DNA from: Flavobacteriaceae bacterium | GTDB lineage: Bacteria; Bacteroidota; Bacteroidia; Flavobacteriales; Flavobacteriaceae | DNA: 64,000 nt | NCBI GenBank assembly: GCA_028284005.1 | Contig: JANQSO010000014.1 | Span: 62,001 to 126,000 of the forward strand | Reading direction: 5' to 3' | Shown here: positions 17,700 through 26,824 of the stretch, in pieces | Position numbering within the stretch: the first letter of the stretch is position 1 | How the letters are laid out: every line of letters starts with the position of its first letter | Made by a program: the position numbers and the translations under genes | The notes under the pieces: model-generated | The model's database searches: none | Told to the model about the DNA's origin: nothing | Seen by the model: only the letters and a program-made list of their open reading frames with translations

Positions 17700-18608
17700 T
17701 TGAAACAGAAATTTTACAGCAACGGCAAGTTATTACTCACAGGAGAATATTTAGTATTAGACGGTGCTACAGCACTGGCCATCCCTACTAAATACGGGCA
17801 ATCTTTAGAGGTTTCGCCTTCAGAAAAAGAAGGAATTCAATGGCAGAGCCTCAATGTAGAAAACGCTGTCTGGTTTCAAACTCACTTCAAAAAAGACGAT
17901 ACCACTATTCTTGAACCGGATAGAAATGACAAGATCACAGTAACACTTTTTAAAATTCTTAAAAAGGCCAAACAGCTTAACCCGTCCTTTTTAAATGAAA
18001 ATATTGGATGGAAAGTGACAACCCGGTTAGGTTTTCCACAAAATTGGGGTTTAGGCACCTCTTCCACACTGATCAACAACATTGCTCAATGGGCGCGTGT
18101 GGATGCTTTGGCCCTCTTATGGAAGAGTTTTGGCGGTAGCGGTTATGATATTGCTGCTGCACAAAATGATGTTCCTTTTTTATATAAACTTCAAAACAGC
18201 AAAGCAGTAGTTGAGCCTACCAATCTAAAGTGGGATTTCACCTCTAGCCTGTTCTTTGTACACCTAAACAAAAAACAGGACAGTAAGGACGGAATTATAC
18301 GTTATAAAGGCAGTGTGGTTACGGGTGAACAGATCGATATGATCTCTTCCATAAGTAAGGATATACCATTATGCGGTTCTCTTTCAGTGTTTGAAAAATT
18401 GCTTCAAAAACACGAAGAGGTCATTTCAAGAATTGTACAACTGCCAACCATTAAAGAGCAGCTTTTTAATGATTATCCCAATACTGTTAAAAGCCTGGGA
18501 GCCTGGGGTGGAGATTTTGTACTGGCAACAGGCACTGAAACAGATAAAGAATATTTCAGAAAAAAAGGATTTAACACCATCATAGATTTTGAAGAAATGG
18601 TAAAATAA
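17700..18608 (+). CDS. GYDIA-type GHMP kinase (mevalonate-pathway kinase candidate)
   Basis: GHMP-superfamily small-molecule kinase. It begins with KLLLTGEYLVLDGATALAIP, has the nucleotide-binding GLGTSSTLINN (about 118) and the GGSGYDIAAAQ segment that gives this Bacteroidota family its name. The TTG at 17700 is the start: it produces the conserved N-terminus and lies three bases after the HMG-CoA reductase stop, so the genes are coupled. The genomic link with HMG-CoA reductase suggests mevalonate or phosphomevalonate phosphorylation, but the exact substrate cannot be read from sequence. The ATP-binding GLGTSS motif is intact. Confidence 0.9.
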   Translation: MKQKFYSNGKLLLTGEYLVLDGATALAIPTKYGQSLEVSPSEKEGIQWQSLNVENAVWFQTHFKKDDTTILEPDRNDKITVTLFKILKKAKQLNPSFLNENIGWKVTTRLGFPQNWGLGTSSTLINNIAQWARVDALALLWKSFGGSGYDIAAAQNDVPFLYKLQNSKAVVEPTNLKWDFTSSLFFVHLNKKQDSKDGIIRYKGSVVTGEQIDMISSISKDIPLCGSLSVFEKLLQKHEEVISRIVQLPTIKEQLFNDYPNTVKSLGAWGGDFVLATGTETDKEYFRKKGFNTIIDFEEMVK

Positions 18609-18634
18609 AAAGCCTTGCAATTGCAAGGCTTTTT
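18608..18634. terminator. Bidirectional terminator between GHMP kinase and ppiD
   Basis: Perfect palindrome AAAAGCCTTGCAA / TTGCAAGGCTTTT flanked by A and T runs, lying between two converging genes. It serves both transcripts. Confidence 0.9.
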
Positions 18635-18658
18635 GTTTTAATATTATTTTACGGCTAA

Positions 18659-20776
18659 TTAATAAAAACTAGCTCTGTTGTCTTCAATTTCGGCAGCATT
18701 CTTAAGTGCATTGTACACACTTGTATTAATTCCGGGAATCACTTTTGCGTTTAACTGATTTGCAAAAGATGCATAATTATCAAGGTCCGGTGCCTTATTT
18801 ACTTCCACTATGCGTACTTTGAACACTCCGGTTTCGCCATCTATTAACTCTGTAACTTCTCCTGCATTTTTACCAAATGCCGCGCCCACAACTTCAGGCT
18901 CTGTTCCTGCTCCGGCAATCGTTGGGTTTGCCATGGTTACTGCTGTTGCATTTTTAACCGTTACATTTTGGCTGCTTGCAATCTCTTGTAAAGTAGTCCC
19001 TGTTATGGCCTCACGTATCTTTTTTGCCTTTTTCTCATTACGAAGGATAGGAGTCACTTCTGCTGAAGTTTCAGCTACGCTTAAAAGACCCTTAGGAGTT
19101 TTACGGGTAAGTTGAACGATCACATATCCTTGTGGCACGTTAAATCTCTTTACATCACCAACATTCGTGTCTTCATTAAACGCCCAGGTAACAATAGAGC
19201 GGTTACTTCCCAGTCCCGGAATATTAGAATCCAGTTCCCCAATCTTATTTACCGGTTTCACAGTAGTATCTTGTTCATTGGCAATTTCGGTGAAGTCACG
19301 GTCCTGAGCAGCAACTTCATAACTTGTTGCTTTAGAGAAAATGTCGTTGATGGTAGTTTCTGAAGGTTCAACTTCTTTTGTAACCGTAGCGGTTTTAACT
19401 ACTTTCTGGAAATTTTTCTGCTCTTCGATCTCGATAACATGGTATCCGAATTGAGTTTTTACGACTCCAATATCTCCTTCATTGTTCTCAAAAGTGAAAT
19501 CTCTAAACTCATCCACCATTGCATTATATACAAAGTTCTCGTAACGTCCTCCTTTTTCAATACTTCCTTTATCCGATGAAAAAGCGGTAACCAGATCTTC
19601 AAATTTTGAACGATCTGCCTTCACTACTCTCATAATACTATCTGCAGTTGCCTTAGCTTCTTCGTCGGTCCTTGTTTTATTATCGGTTTGGTTCAATCCG
19701 GAAGGAATTAAAATGTGTCTTGCCGAAACGGTATCCGGTAATTGACGCATTCCAATTAGCTTTGTAAGGCTAAGTGTATTATTAATTTCATAAGGACCGT
19801 AGATATCATCTATGTTCATAGTAAAGACAGTATCCCTGATAGCCTCCGGAAGTTCTCTCTTGAAATACCAGGAATCTGAATAGGTATTGTCTGAATTTGC
19901 ATTTACAAACTCTTCATAGTCATTTGTTCTTGCTAAGCCCGGGATCGTATCGTTTGCTTTTGTAACCGAATTATATTCCACTCTATCATCTAACAACAAA
20001 ACTACTTCGGCTTTTGCAGCATCAATATCTTCCTGTGAAGGCTCTTCCACATAAGAAACATATTGAATATCTACCATTGGGTCTACTTCAAAATCCTTTG
20101 GATGTGATTTGATATATGCCGCTATTTCATCATCACTTACCGGAACATCTTCATCCGGGATGTTGGTATAAGGAACCTGTACAAACTCAATATTAATTTT
20201 ATCGTTTTCAAAACGGTATTCCTTTTCACCTTCGGCCAAGGTAGCGATCATACCACCTTTTACCATATTCAGGTATGTATTTTCAAGTGCGGTTACCTTA
20301 GTGTTCTTTACATATTCCAACCACTGGTCATAGGCTGGCGGGTTATTGGCTTTTACATCTGCAACATATTCCAGCATTTTAGCTTCGCTGAACAAACCGG
20401 ATTCGTCTTGAAAAACAGGATTTGAAGCAAGATAGGTACTAAGTGCCTTATTGGTCAGTTCCGTCTCCGCAGTGAGCCCGATCTCATCGTATTGTTCCTG
20501 CATTAAAACTCGGCGTAATTCACGTTCCCATACAATGTTCATTGCCTGGCTTGAAGCTGCATTAGGTCCTAAGCTACGTTGTGCCGTTTCTACCTGTTCC
20601 ATAAATTCCTGTCTGGGAATATCCACACCATTCACGGTAGCCACCGTAGTTTGTCCTTTATCTGTAGAAAAGCCTCCATTTCTAATCACATCTGCTAGTA
20701 CAAATGAGAACAATGCCATTGCTATAATAACGATAAGGAATACACCTCTTTTTCTAATACTGTTTAAAACTGCCAT
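18659..20776 (-). CDS. ppiD: PpiD-like periplasmic peptidyl-prolyl isomerase / chaperone
   Basis: Membrane-anchored folding factor for exported proteins. One N-terminal transmembrane helix (about 12-30) is followed by a SurA_N/PpiD N-terminal chaperone domain (about 35-230), a parvulin-type PPIase domain (about 350-455: SARHILIPSG, FSSDKGSIEKGGRY, FGYHVIEIEEQ) and a second degenerate rotamase-like C-terminal half. Length 705 aa is typical of Bacteroidota PpiD. It is the last gene of a run starting with coaX, 91 bases after the CNNM gene. Role in outer-membrane protein maturation is inferred from the family. Confidence 0.92.
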   Translation of the reverse strand: MAVLNSIRKRGVFLIVIIAMALFSFVLADVIRNGGFSTDKGQTTVATVNGVDIPRQEFMEQVETAQRSLGPNAASSQAMNIVWERELRRVLMQEQYDEIGLTAETELTNKALSTYLASNPVFQDESGLFSEAKMLEYVADVKANNPPAYDQWLEYVKNTKVTALENTYLNMVKGGMIATLAEGEKEYRFENDKINIEFVQVPYTNIPDEDVPVSDDEIAAYIKSHPKDFEVDPMVDIQYVSYVEEPSQEDIDAAKAEVVLLLDDRVEYNSVTKANDTIPGLARTNDYEEFVNANSDNTYSDSWYFKRELPEAIRDTVFTMNIDDIYGPYEINNTLSLTKLIGMRQLPDTVSARHILIPSGLNQTDNKTRTDEEAKATADSIMRVVKADRSKFEDLVTAFSSDKGSIEKGGRYENFVYNAMVDEFRDFTFENNEGDIGVVKTQFGYHVIEIEEQKNFQKVVKTATVTKEVEPSETTINDIFSKATSYEVAAQDRDFTEIANEQDTTVKPVNKIGELDSNIPGLGSNRSIVTWAFNEDTNVGDVKRFNVPQGYVIVQLTRKTPKGLLSVAETSAEVTPILRNEKKAKKIREAITGTTLQEIASSQNVTVKNATAVTMANPTIAGAGTEPEVVGAAFGKNAGEVTELIDGETGVFKVRIVEVNKAPDLDNYASFANQLNAKVIPGINTSVYNALKNAAEIEDNRASFY

Positions 20777-20867
20777 CTGTCAATCAAATTTATAGGGGGC
20801 GAAAATACCATTTTCCCATCATTTATAAAAGGTTCCTTTTGAAAAAAAGTGAAGAAATCCATAAAAA

Positions 20868-22118
20868 CTAGTCTTCGGGAGTACGTTTAAGTGCAACCAA
20901 CTCAATTTTGGTATTGGATACTTCCAGAATTTTGATAGTATAACCTTCTATATCAACGGTTTCATCTTGTTGCGGAATATCTTCCGTAAAGTTAACGATC
21001 ATTCCTCCCAGCGTTTCATAATTCTCGCTTTCAGGCAAATTGAGCTTATAGGTTTCGTTCAAATAATCTACCTCCAACCGTGCAGAAAATTTATAGTGAT
21101 TCTCCTGCAATTTCTCTTCTGTCAATTCAACAGAATCGTGTTCGTCTTCGATCTCTCCAAACAATTCTTCAATAATATCTTCTACTGTCATGATACCGGA
21201 TGTACCTCCGTATTCATCTATAACCACAGCAATACTCTTATGTTTTTTACTCAATATGTTCAGGACATCTTTTGCTAACATGGTCTCCGGTACAAAAACC
21301 ACCGGCATCAACACTTTTTTAAGGCTTGATGGTTTTTTGAACAATTCGAAAGAATGTACATACCCTAAGATGTCATCAATACTTTCTTTATAGATAAGGA
21401 TCTTGGAAAGTCCGGTTTCGGTAAATATCCTGCTTATCTCTTTTGGAGTTGTATTAATATCAACAGCAACGACCTCTGTTCTGGGAATCATTACTTCGCG
21501 GGATTTCACTTCAGAAAAATCCAACGCGTTCTGAAATATCTGTATTTCGGTATCAATTTCCTGGGAAGCTTCGGAAGTTTCCATTTGCTCGCTTATATAG
21601 TTCCCCAGTTCAATTTTACTAAAGCTTAACTGCACCGTATCACCTTCGGTCTTAAAGAATACTTTGAGTACCATATCCGATATCCAAATAACAAATTCTG
21701 ACACTACAGAAAATAAGATATAGAATATATATGCAGGTACCGCAAATATCTTTACAAGGCTGTTGGCATAGATCTGAAAGAACACCTTAGGCAGGAATTC
21801 TGCTGTCATTAAAATGACCAGTGTTGAAATAATGGTTTGTACCAAAAGGCCCGAAAATCCTTTCAGGGGTATATACTGCATGAGCAGGTCTCCCATATAA
21901 AAGCCATAAACAACCAATGCTATGTTATTACCAACAAGCATGGTAGCTATGAATTTTGAAGGGCGTTTGGTTATTTTTTTCAGAACCCCGGCCAGAAAAT
22001 TGTTTTGTTTTTTTTCAATTTCTATGTGGATCTTATTAGAAGACACATAAGCGATCTCCATCCCCGAAAAAAAAGCGGAGAGAATCAGCATAATAGCAAT
22101 AATAAGAAGGTATTCCAT
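20868..22118 (-). CDS. CNNM/CorC-like hemolysin-family membrane protein with CBS pair
   Basis: Inner-membrane protein with an N-terminal CNNM (DUF21) domain of about four helices (residues 1-150), a CBS-domain pair (about 205-325, including GYVHSFELF and VVIDEYGGTSGIMTVEDIIEELFGEI) and a C-terminal CorC_HlyC transporter-associated domain. The family is linked to Mg/Co efflux; the related gliding protein GldE has the same layout, so GldE is an alternative that cannot be excluded without comparison. The ATG overlaps the stop of the following small membrane gene's neighbour by one base (22118), showing tight coupling with the lptC group. Confidence 0.88.
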   Translation of the reverse strand: MEYLLIIAIMLILSAFFSGMEIAYVSSNKIHIEIEKKQNNFLAGVLKKITKRPSKFIATMLVGNNIALVVYGFYMGDLLMQYIPLKGFSGLLVQTIISTLVILMTAEFLPKVFFQIYANSLVKIFAVPAYIFYILFSVVSEFVIWISDMVLKVFFKTEGDTVQLSFSKIELGNYISEQMETSEASQEIDTEIQIFQNALDFSEVKSREVMIPRTEVVAVDINTTPKEISRIFTETGLSKILIYKESIDDILGYVHSFELFKKPSSLKKVLMPVVFVPETMLAKDVLNILSKKHKSIAVVIDEYGGTSGIMTVEDIIEELFGEIEDEHDSVELTEEKLQENHYKFSARLEVDYLNETYKLNLPESENYETLGGMIVNFTEDIPQQDETVDIEGYTIKILEVSNTKIELVALKRTPED

Positions 22119-22318
22119 TAACTATTTCGGTTGCGTTCTTCCATTTTCTTCCTAAACCTGCGTTTAAAGAAGAACATAAAGATAGCTACTACGATAAAGA
22201 AAATAAATAAATAGGCTCGATTTCTGTTGTCGTTCCAGTTCACATAAGCTACATAAGCAGCAAAAACGGCCATTACTATATAAGCATATTCGAAAAGTCG
22301 GTAAATTTTAGTTCCCAT
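22118..22318 (-). CDS. Small membrane protein between lptC and the CNNM gene
   Basis: Unrecognised 66-aa protein with two hydrophobic helices (about 8-23 and 31-48) and a very basic C-terminus (FKRRFRKKMEERNRNS) that should face the cytoplasm. It overlaps lptC by 11 bases and the CNNM start by one base, so it is translated as part of that operon. Positionally conserved small proteins of this sort occur in related flavobacteria; function unknown. Confidence 0.8.
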   Translation of the reverse strand: MGTKIYRLFEYAYIVMAVFAAYVAYVNWNDNRNRAYLFIFFIVVAIFMFFFKRRFRKKMEERNRNS

Positions 22319-22880
22319 CGGTCTTGTTTTGATCTATAATTTGAACTCCCTGGTTCTTTCTGGATAAAAAGTTAGTAAAATCTTCACTGGAATCAAACCG
22401 TGCCCCGTCATTATACGAACCATCCTTAAATTTGATCTGGTACGGCTGATCCGTGAAAACCCTTTTAGCTTTCTGGTCCCAATACAATTGTTCGGCCTTT
22501 AACACAAGGCTGTCACTGGTTACCAGGACCACATTATCACGCAAATCTACAAGATTGGTTTGATCATACCGAATCGCATAGTCTGAAGTTACCGTACTTT
22601 TTTCATTCTTTTCATTCCAGAAAAGCACTTCAATCCCTTCCGGAAACTCCTGGTATGGAAATTTAAAGTTTGAATAATCGTGTAACAGAGGCGCTATTAG
22701 ATTGGTCACTACTCTTCCGGAATCCGTATATTTTAGGTTGATGTTCTTTCCTTCGGCGATAGGTGCCCCATCTGTCAAATTGAGTTGTTGAATATTCTTA
22801 TAATTTCCTTCACAAGCAAAAAGCGTGACGGTACATAGCAGTACTATCACGCTTTTAAACATATGTTCAGTATTGTTCAT
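22308..22880 (-). CDS. lptC: LptC-like LPS-export periplasmic lipoprotein
   Basis: Component of the Lpt bridge that hands LPS from the inner-membrane LptBFG to LptA. It has a short lipoprotein-type signal (VIVLLCTVTLFAC; a second ATG at 22862 gives a shorter n-region) and a beta-jellyroll of OstA/LptC type, seen in segments such as SDYAIRYDQTNLVDLRDNVVLV, LKAEQLYWDQKAKRVFTD and the C-terminal GARFDSSEDFTNF. Length 190 aa is right. In E. coli LptC is membrane-anchored rather than lipidated; the Cys variant is common in Bacteroidota. Confidence 0.88.
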   Translation of the reverse strand: MNNTEHMFKSVIVLLCTVTLFACEGNYKNIQQLNLTDGAPIAEGKNINLKYTDSGRVVTNLIAPLLHDYSNFKFPYQEFPEGIEVLFWNEKNEKSTVTSDYAIRYDQTNLVDLRDNVVLVTSDSLVLKAEQLYWDQKAKRVFTDQPYQIKFKDGSYNDGARFDSSEDFTNFLSRKNQGVQIIDQNKTDGN

Positions 22881-22904
22881 TTCATGCCGGGCTAACCCGG
22901 TATC

Positions 22905-24266
22905 TTATAAATTAGGCACTCTCACGCTACCGCCAACCCAGCAGCTAAAGCTTACGGTCTTCCCGGCCATTCCTTCAGAAAAGATATCACTTTTAGAAGG
23001 AGCACGTTGTCTGTAGCTACTTGCTGCAGCTCTTGCATTTGAAGCAATGGAAGCATCCAAACGAGCTGCTTTATCTGCATATTCTGCTGCTTTCCAGTTC
23101 ACAGCTCTTTTCTCAAAGACCGAGCTTCCACAACTGTTAGAACTTTTAGCGATCATTTGAGCGATCTTCAAATATGCAATTCCCGCAGATGGTTTTGCAG
23201 CCAACATTTTGTTATAATAAGACCTTGCCTGTCCATAGCTTCCTTTCTTACGGAAGTTTTCAGCGATACTATAATATACTTTTGCTTTGTCACTTGAATT
23301 AGTTTCCAATTCTGCCGCCTGGTTGAAATACTCTAAAGCCGTACTTCCTTTTCCGTCTTTTTCAGCTAATTTCCCTAAGTAATAAGCAGACTTTGCCGAA
23401 GGCTCCAGAGAGTGTAGCTGCTGTACCAGTTTGAAGAACAGCGGATCGTCACAGTCCTTAGCATTTAAACGTCCGGCAGCACGTCTTATCCAGGTTATAT
23501 CGTCTTTATTGCTTTCAAAATCCTTGTTATATAACGGTATCAGGTTTTCACAATCTGCAATGGTTCCCAACTTACCATCAACACTTCCTTTTACCTGTCC
23601 ATACGCAACAAGATTCTTTTCATATACTTTAACACGCTTGGCTTCTTTTGAAGAAAGGGCCGTACCTGATTCCTGCTTATTGATCAACTGTGTAAGCTTT
23701 GAAGCAAGTTTACTCTCTTCGCTTTCTATTTTAGCGTACACGATATCATACAGGTCAAATACATCCTGAAGGTCTTTTTCTCCAGACTCATAAAGTCCTT
23801 TGGCTAACGAAAAATACGTGTATAAACTCTTAGGGCTGGTGAAGTTTTCAGCGTCCTTCTTATAGGCCATATCAAAAGCTTTGAACTGCTCCATCTTGGA
23901 CCCCATATCATTATCGTATTTTACCTGAGCAATTTTAGAAAGGATCTCCCCTGTTTTAGTTTTAGCAGGAAAGTTCTGCATCCTTAGGTTATATACTTCT
24001 ATTAGATTGCTTATTTTACTTTTATCACCCTTCTTTATAAAATGCTTGAACATTCTTTCCGCAAGTTGGTAGGTAGCTAAGCTAAACTTTGGACATTCTT
24101 TTATTACTTTCTCGTAGTGAGGTAATGCTCCTTGATAATTCTTAGCTTTTGCCGGTTCGGCAAAAAGCGACATGGTCACATTGCAATCATTAGGAGCCTG
24201 AGCGAAAACCGATCCCCCAAAAGTTAGCGATAACGTTGCTAAAAATAAAATTGCTTTCGTTTTCAT
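22905..24266 (-). CDS. Exported tetratricopeptide-repeat protein
   Basis: Periplasmic protein with helical repeats. The start at 24266 gives a clear signal peptide (MKTKAILFLATLSLTFGGS...) and avoids overlap with the upstream porin gene, which a start at 24308 would cause. TPR-like motifs are visible near the N-terminus (GALPHYEKVIKECPKFSLATYQLAE) and in the C-terminal half (SAYYLGKLAEKDG, TALEYFNQAAEL, AKVYYSIAENFRKKG, YLKIAQMIAK). Tyr/Ala/Leu spacing fits scaffolding. Located between lptC and a FadL-like porin, it may help envelope assembly, but that is positional inference only. Confidence 0.85.
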   Translation of the reverse strand: MKTKAILFLATLSLTFGGSVFAQAPNDCNVTMSLFAEPAKAKNYQGALPHYEKVIKECPKFSLATYQLAERMFKHFIKKGDKSKISNLIEVYNLRMQNFPAKTKTGEILSKIAQVKYDNDMGSKMEQFKAFDMAYKKDAENFTSPKSLYTYFSLAKGLYESGEKDLQDVFDLYDIVYAKIESEESKLASKLTQLINKQESGTALSSKEAKRVKVYEKNLVAYGQVKGSVDGKLGTIADCENLIPLYNKDFESNKDDITWIRRAAGRLNAKDCDDPLFFKLVQQLHSLEPSAKSAYYLGKLAEKDGKGSTALEYFNQAAELETNSSDKAKVYYSIAENFRKKGSYGQARSYYNKMLAAKPSAGIAYLKIAQMIAKSSNSCGSSVFEKRAVNWKAAEYADKAARLDASIASNARAAASSYRQRAPSKSDIFSEGMAGKTVSFSCWVGGSVRVPNL

Positions 24267-24285
24267 AATGTTGGTATTTATTGTA

Positions 24286-25524
24286 TTAATCATAGTATCT
24301 TTTTTCAAACCATCTGTCGTTAAGTGACAGGCTTATAATTGTATTGAAGAAATTTTCCTGTATGAGTCCAAAATCCTTTGTGCCGCGTCTTCCCACTTCA
24401 AAGCCAAGATTCACATTGGAGAATAATCTTCCAACCGGTAATCCAACTCCAAAAGATATGCCAAACTCATTTATATCCTGACCGTTTACGTTGACCCCGG
24501 TTTCTTCAAAACGGAATCCTGCCCGATAAACTACTCTGTTCCAGTAATTTCCTAATGAATTGTAGTTAGGTATATAAAAACCTCCTATACGATACTTTGA
24601 AGCATCCATAAAAACTACATTTTCAATATCAAAGGTACGATTCGTAAAATTACTCGTTTTTTGGTTGGTATATTCCAGGCCTACAAACCAGTTTTTTGGG
24701 GCTCCAATACCGGCCCCTAAGGTATACTGAGAAGGGAATGTAAAATCTGTATCTGCAACAGCAACTTCTTGTTCTTCAACAATACCCAGTGATCCGGTAC
24801 TTGTTATCAATACCGAAGCGATCTGCCTGGTGTTCTCCGAAGTGAAATTGGTTTCAGGTGTATAGGAAATTGCAGTGTAGAATTCCAGATTTTCAGAAAC
24901 CATAGTTTTATAGGAAGCTCCAAAATTATAACTGAATCCTAGCAGGTCGGACTTATTGATCTCTCGCGTTGCATATTGAACTCCCGTATCATTAAGTGTG
25001 GTATTTTCAATGTTTCCAAAGTTGTAATTGACCTCAGCGCCAATATTGAGGTTTGGTGTGATCTTATAGCCCAATGTGAAGAACGCTTTATTCAATCCTC
25101 CCGAGCCTGTATAGTCTGTAGTGGTTTCTCCATTGATAGTTTGTAAACTGTAACCAACGGATGTATAAGGTATCAACCCAAAGCTTGCCCCGAACTTCCC
25201 CATGGGAATTCCTACTGCCAGGTAATCCAGAGAGGTAGTGGACGCATTTCTCTTTTCATCGGTGGTATTTTGGTTTGCATACCTGTGGCTTGCCCCTACC
25301 GAGTAATTTACCAGGCGCAGATCTGCTATCCCGGCCGGGTTTTGAATATTTAAATGAATACTGTCCGAGTAGGTACTTATTCCTCCCATGGAACGGCTTT
25401 CTGCAGTACCTTTAAATTTTAATGTCCCAATACCATAAAAAGAATACGGTGATGTTGTTCCATCCTGAGCTAATGTAGCTCCTGTTATAAGTATAAAAAC
25501 TGCAATGATTATTCGCTTCAACAT
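24286..25524 (-). CDS. FadL/PorV-like outer-membrane beta-barrel protein
   Basis: Signal peptide (about 1-19) followed by a beta-barrel of the OMPP1/FadL superfamily. The N-terminus has the family pattern of a Gly/Ser-rich plug ahead of an asparagine-proline motif (SRSMGGISTYSDSIHLNIQNPAGI), then alternating aromatic/polar strands ending in an aromatic residue region (SLNDRWFEKRYYD). Length 412 aa. It begins one base within the coaX stop, so it belongs to the coaX-ppiD run. Substrate unknown; hydrophobic compound uptake or a T9SS-like accessory role are both possible. Confidence 0.82.
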   Translation of the reverse strand: MLKRIIIAVFILITGATLAQDGTTSPYSFYGIGTLKFKGTAESRSMGGISTYSDSIHLNIQNPAGIADLRLVNYSVGASHRYANQNTTDEKRNASTTSLDYLAVGIPMGKFGASFGLIPYTSVGYSLQTINGETTTDYTGSGGLNKAFFTLGYKITPNLNIGAEVNYNFGNIENTTLNDTGVQYATREINKSDLLGFSYNFGASYKTMVSENLEFYTAISYTPETNFTSENTRQIASVLITSTGSLGIVEEQEVAVADTDFTFPSQYTLGAGIGAPKNWFVGLEYTNQKTSNFTNRTFDIENVVFMDASKYRIGGFYIPNYNSLGNYWNRVVYRAGFRFEETGVNVNGQDINEFGISFGVGLPVGRLFSNVNLGFEVGRRGTKDFGLIQENFFNTIISLSLNDRWFEKRYYD

Positions 25525-26252
25525 TAATCCTTATTAAGTTCCAAAATGTAATTTAAGCCCTCCAATAAAAAAATTGAGTTGGCAAAGATGTCATTTTTTA
25601 AGCTATCTCGCAAAAAATGAGCGTCTCCTCCTGTTAAAATAACTGTTAAATCTGCATATTTTTCAGAATATCCGTCGATAAAGCCATTTATTTCATACAA
25701 AACCCCAAAAACAACTCCGGAGTGCATAGAAGTTGCCGTAGTATCCCCTACCAGTTCTTCGGGAGTGTCCGCATCCAATAACGGTAGTTTTTCGGTAAAC
25801 GTATGCATGGCATTATAACGCATTGCTATTCCCGGTGAAATAGCCCCCCCAAGGTATTCATTTTTTTCTGAAAGAAAGTCGTAGGTAATACAACTTCCAG
25901 CATCAATGACCAGCACATTTCGCTCCGGATACTGTTTGGCTGCAGCACTTGCCAGGGCAATACGGTCCACTCCCAATGTTTCAGGGGTTCCATATAGGTT
26001 TTTAAAAGGTAGTTTTGTGGTATGGGAAAGCTCAAAGACCGAAAATTGCTGTTGTAGTTCTTGCAGGTGCAGCCCTGTTAGATTACCTACCGAAGAAACC
26101 ATGCAATGTGTAATATCCGGAAACTGTTCCGAAACCTCTGTGAGCGCATCCAAAAAGTCCTCATGCAAACACTTTTTTTTAAGCTCCAATGCATCATTAT
26201 TAAAGACGGCAAACTTTAGTAAAGTATTCCCTACATCTATTACTAAATTCAT
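25524..26252 (-). CDS. coaX: Type III pantothenate kinase CoaX
   Basis: Phosphorylates pantothenate in the first step of coenzyme A synthesis. It carries the ASKHA phosphate loop VIDVGNTLLKFAVF, the substrate site with GVDRIALASAA, the catalytic-region segment VIDAGSCITYDFL, GGAISPGIAMRYNAMHTFTEKLP and the adenosine motif LTGGDA. Length 242 aa is normal. It is the first gene of the minus-strand envelope run, with the tRNA-Phe promoter divergent upstream. Confidence 0.95.
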   Translation of the reverse strand: MNLVIDVGNTLLKFAVFNNDALELKKKCLHEDFLDALTEVSEQFPDITHCMVSSVGNLTGLHLQELQQQFSVFELSHTTKLPFKNLYGTPETLGVDRIALASAAAKQYPERNVLVIDAGSCITYDFLSEKNEYLGGAISPGIAMRYNAMHTFTEKLPLLDADTPEELVGDTTATSMHSGVVFGVLYEINGFIDGYSEKYADLTVILTGGDAHFLRDSLKNDIFANSIFLLEGLNYILELNKD

Positions 26253-26354
26253 AGAGTTGTTTGTGGCGTTAAAAATACAATTTGAAATGAGACGAGATTG
26301 TTAATTGTCTATTAAATTGAAAGTGAATTGCAAATTATTTTTTTCAATTTATGT

Positions 26355-26384
26355 TTTGCAATAGGCAAAATAGATTTATATTTG
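26355..26384 (+). promoter_or_regulatory. Bacteroidota promoter of tRNA-Phe
   Basis: A TTTG (26355-26358), an 18-base spacer and TATATTTG (26377-26384) match the Bacteroidota -33/-7 consensus. Transcription would start near 26391, about 50 bases before the tRNA. Confidence 0.65.
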
Positions 26385-26387
26385 CAC

Positions 26388-26421
26388 CCTCCTACGCACT
26401 ACCTGTGTAGTGCTTCGGAGG
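26388..26421 (+). other. Strong leader hairpin ahead of tRNA-Phe
   Basis: GCACTAC (26396-26402) and GTAGTGC (26407-26413) form a perfect 7-bp stem with loop CTGT. An outer CCTCC (26388-26392) / GGAGG (26417-26421) pair continues it across a 3x3 internal loop. It spans the predicted transcription start region and precursor leader, so it may aid tRNA precursor processing. Confidence 0.5.
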
Positions 26422-26442
26422 AGCGGCCCTTAAAAGCTGTAA

Positions 26443-26515
<73 letters not shown>

Positions 26516-26525
26516 CTTAAAGCGT

Positions 26526-26558
26526 AAAACCCATCTGCTATTGCAGGTGGGTTTTTTA
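26526..26558 (+). terminator. tRNA-Phe terminator, left copy
   Basis: Stem AAAACCCATCTGC (26526-26538) / GCAGGTGGGTTTT (26543-26555) with loop TATT and a following T-run. It differs at four of 30 positions from the copy at 29900-29929. Confidence 0.85.
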
Positions 26559-26655
26559 TTGGAGTTAATATTTCTCATTATTAAATTAGACTGTTACCGA
26601 CGGTCGTTTATTCAAATCGTAACCTCAAAGTATATTTCCACTCAACCGCACTCAA

Positions 26656-26748
26656 ATGGCATTTGTTGGCTACTTCAGTTATGATAATGAAAGCTATTGG
26701 AAAAGTAAACACTTGAAGCAAATACGCGAACAATTTATAGATATCTAA
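26656..26748 (+). pseudogene. Relic N-terminal coding fragment in the island (possibly TIR-like)
   Basis: Short frame with natural-looking composition that starts MAFVGYFSYDNESYWK and ends after 30 codons at TAA. The opening resembles the first strand and loop of TIR-type domains (F-x-S-Y-D-N-E), but it is far too short to be sure, and it could be chance. If real, it is the stump of a gene lost when the island's left end was remodelled. Confidence 0.2.
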
Positions 26749-26824
26749 CCTCTACAAAGAACACTATAATGCCCATCTTAGTGTTAAATGTGGGGGTAGT
26801 TACTTTATAAGTTCTTTTCTGGGT

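Larger units (their letters stand above)
26516..26824. other. Noncoding left end of the island
   Basis: About 309 bases without an intact gene. It holds the tRNA terminator (26526-26558) and a 30-codon relic frame (26656-26748). Otherwise no conserved element was seen; 26749-26824 is the 3' flank of the DUF4238 gene. Confidence 0.5.
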
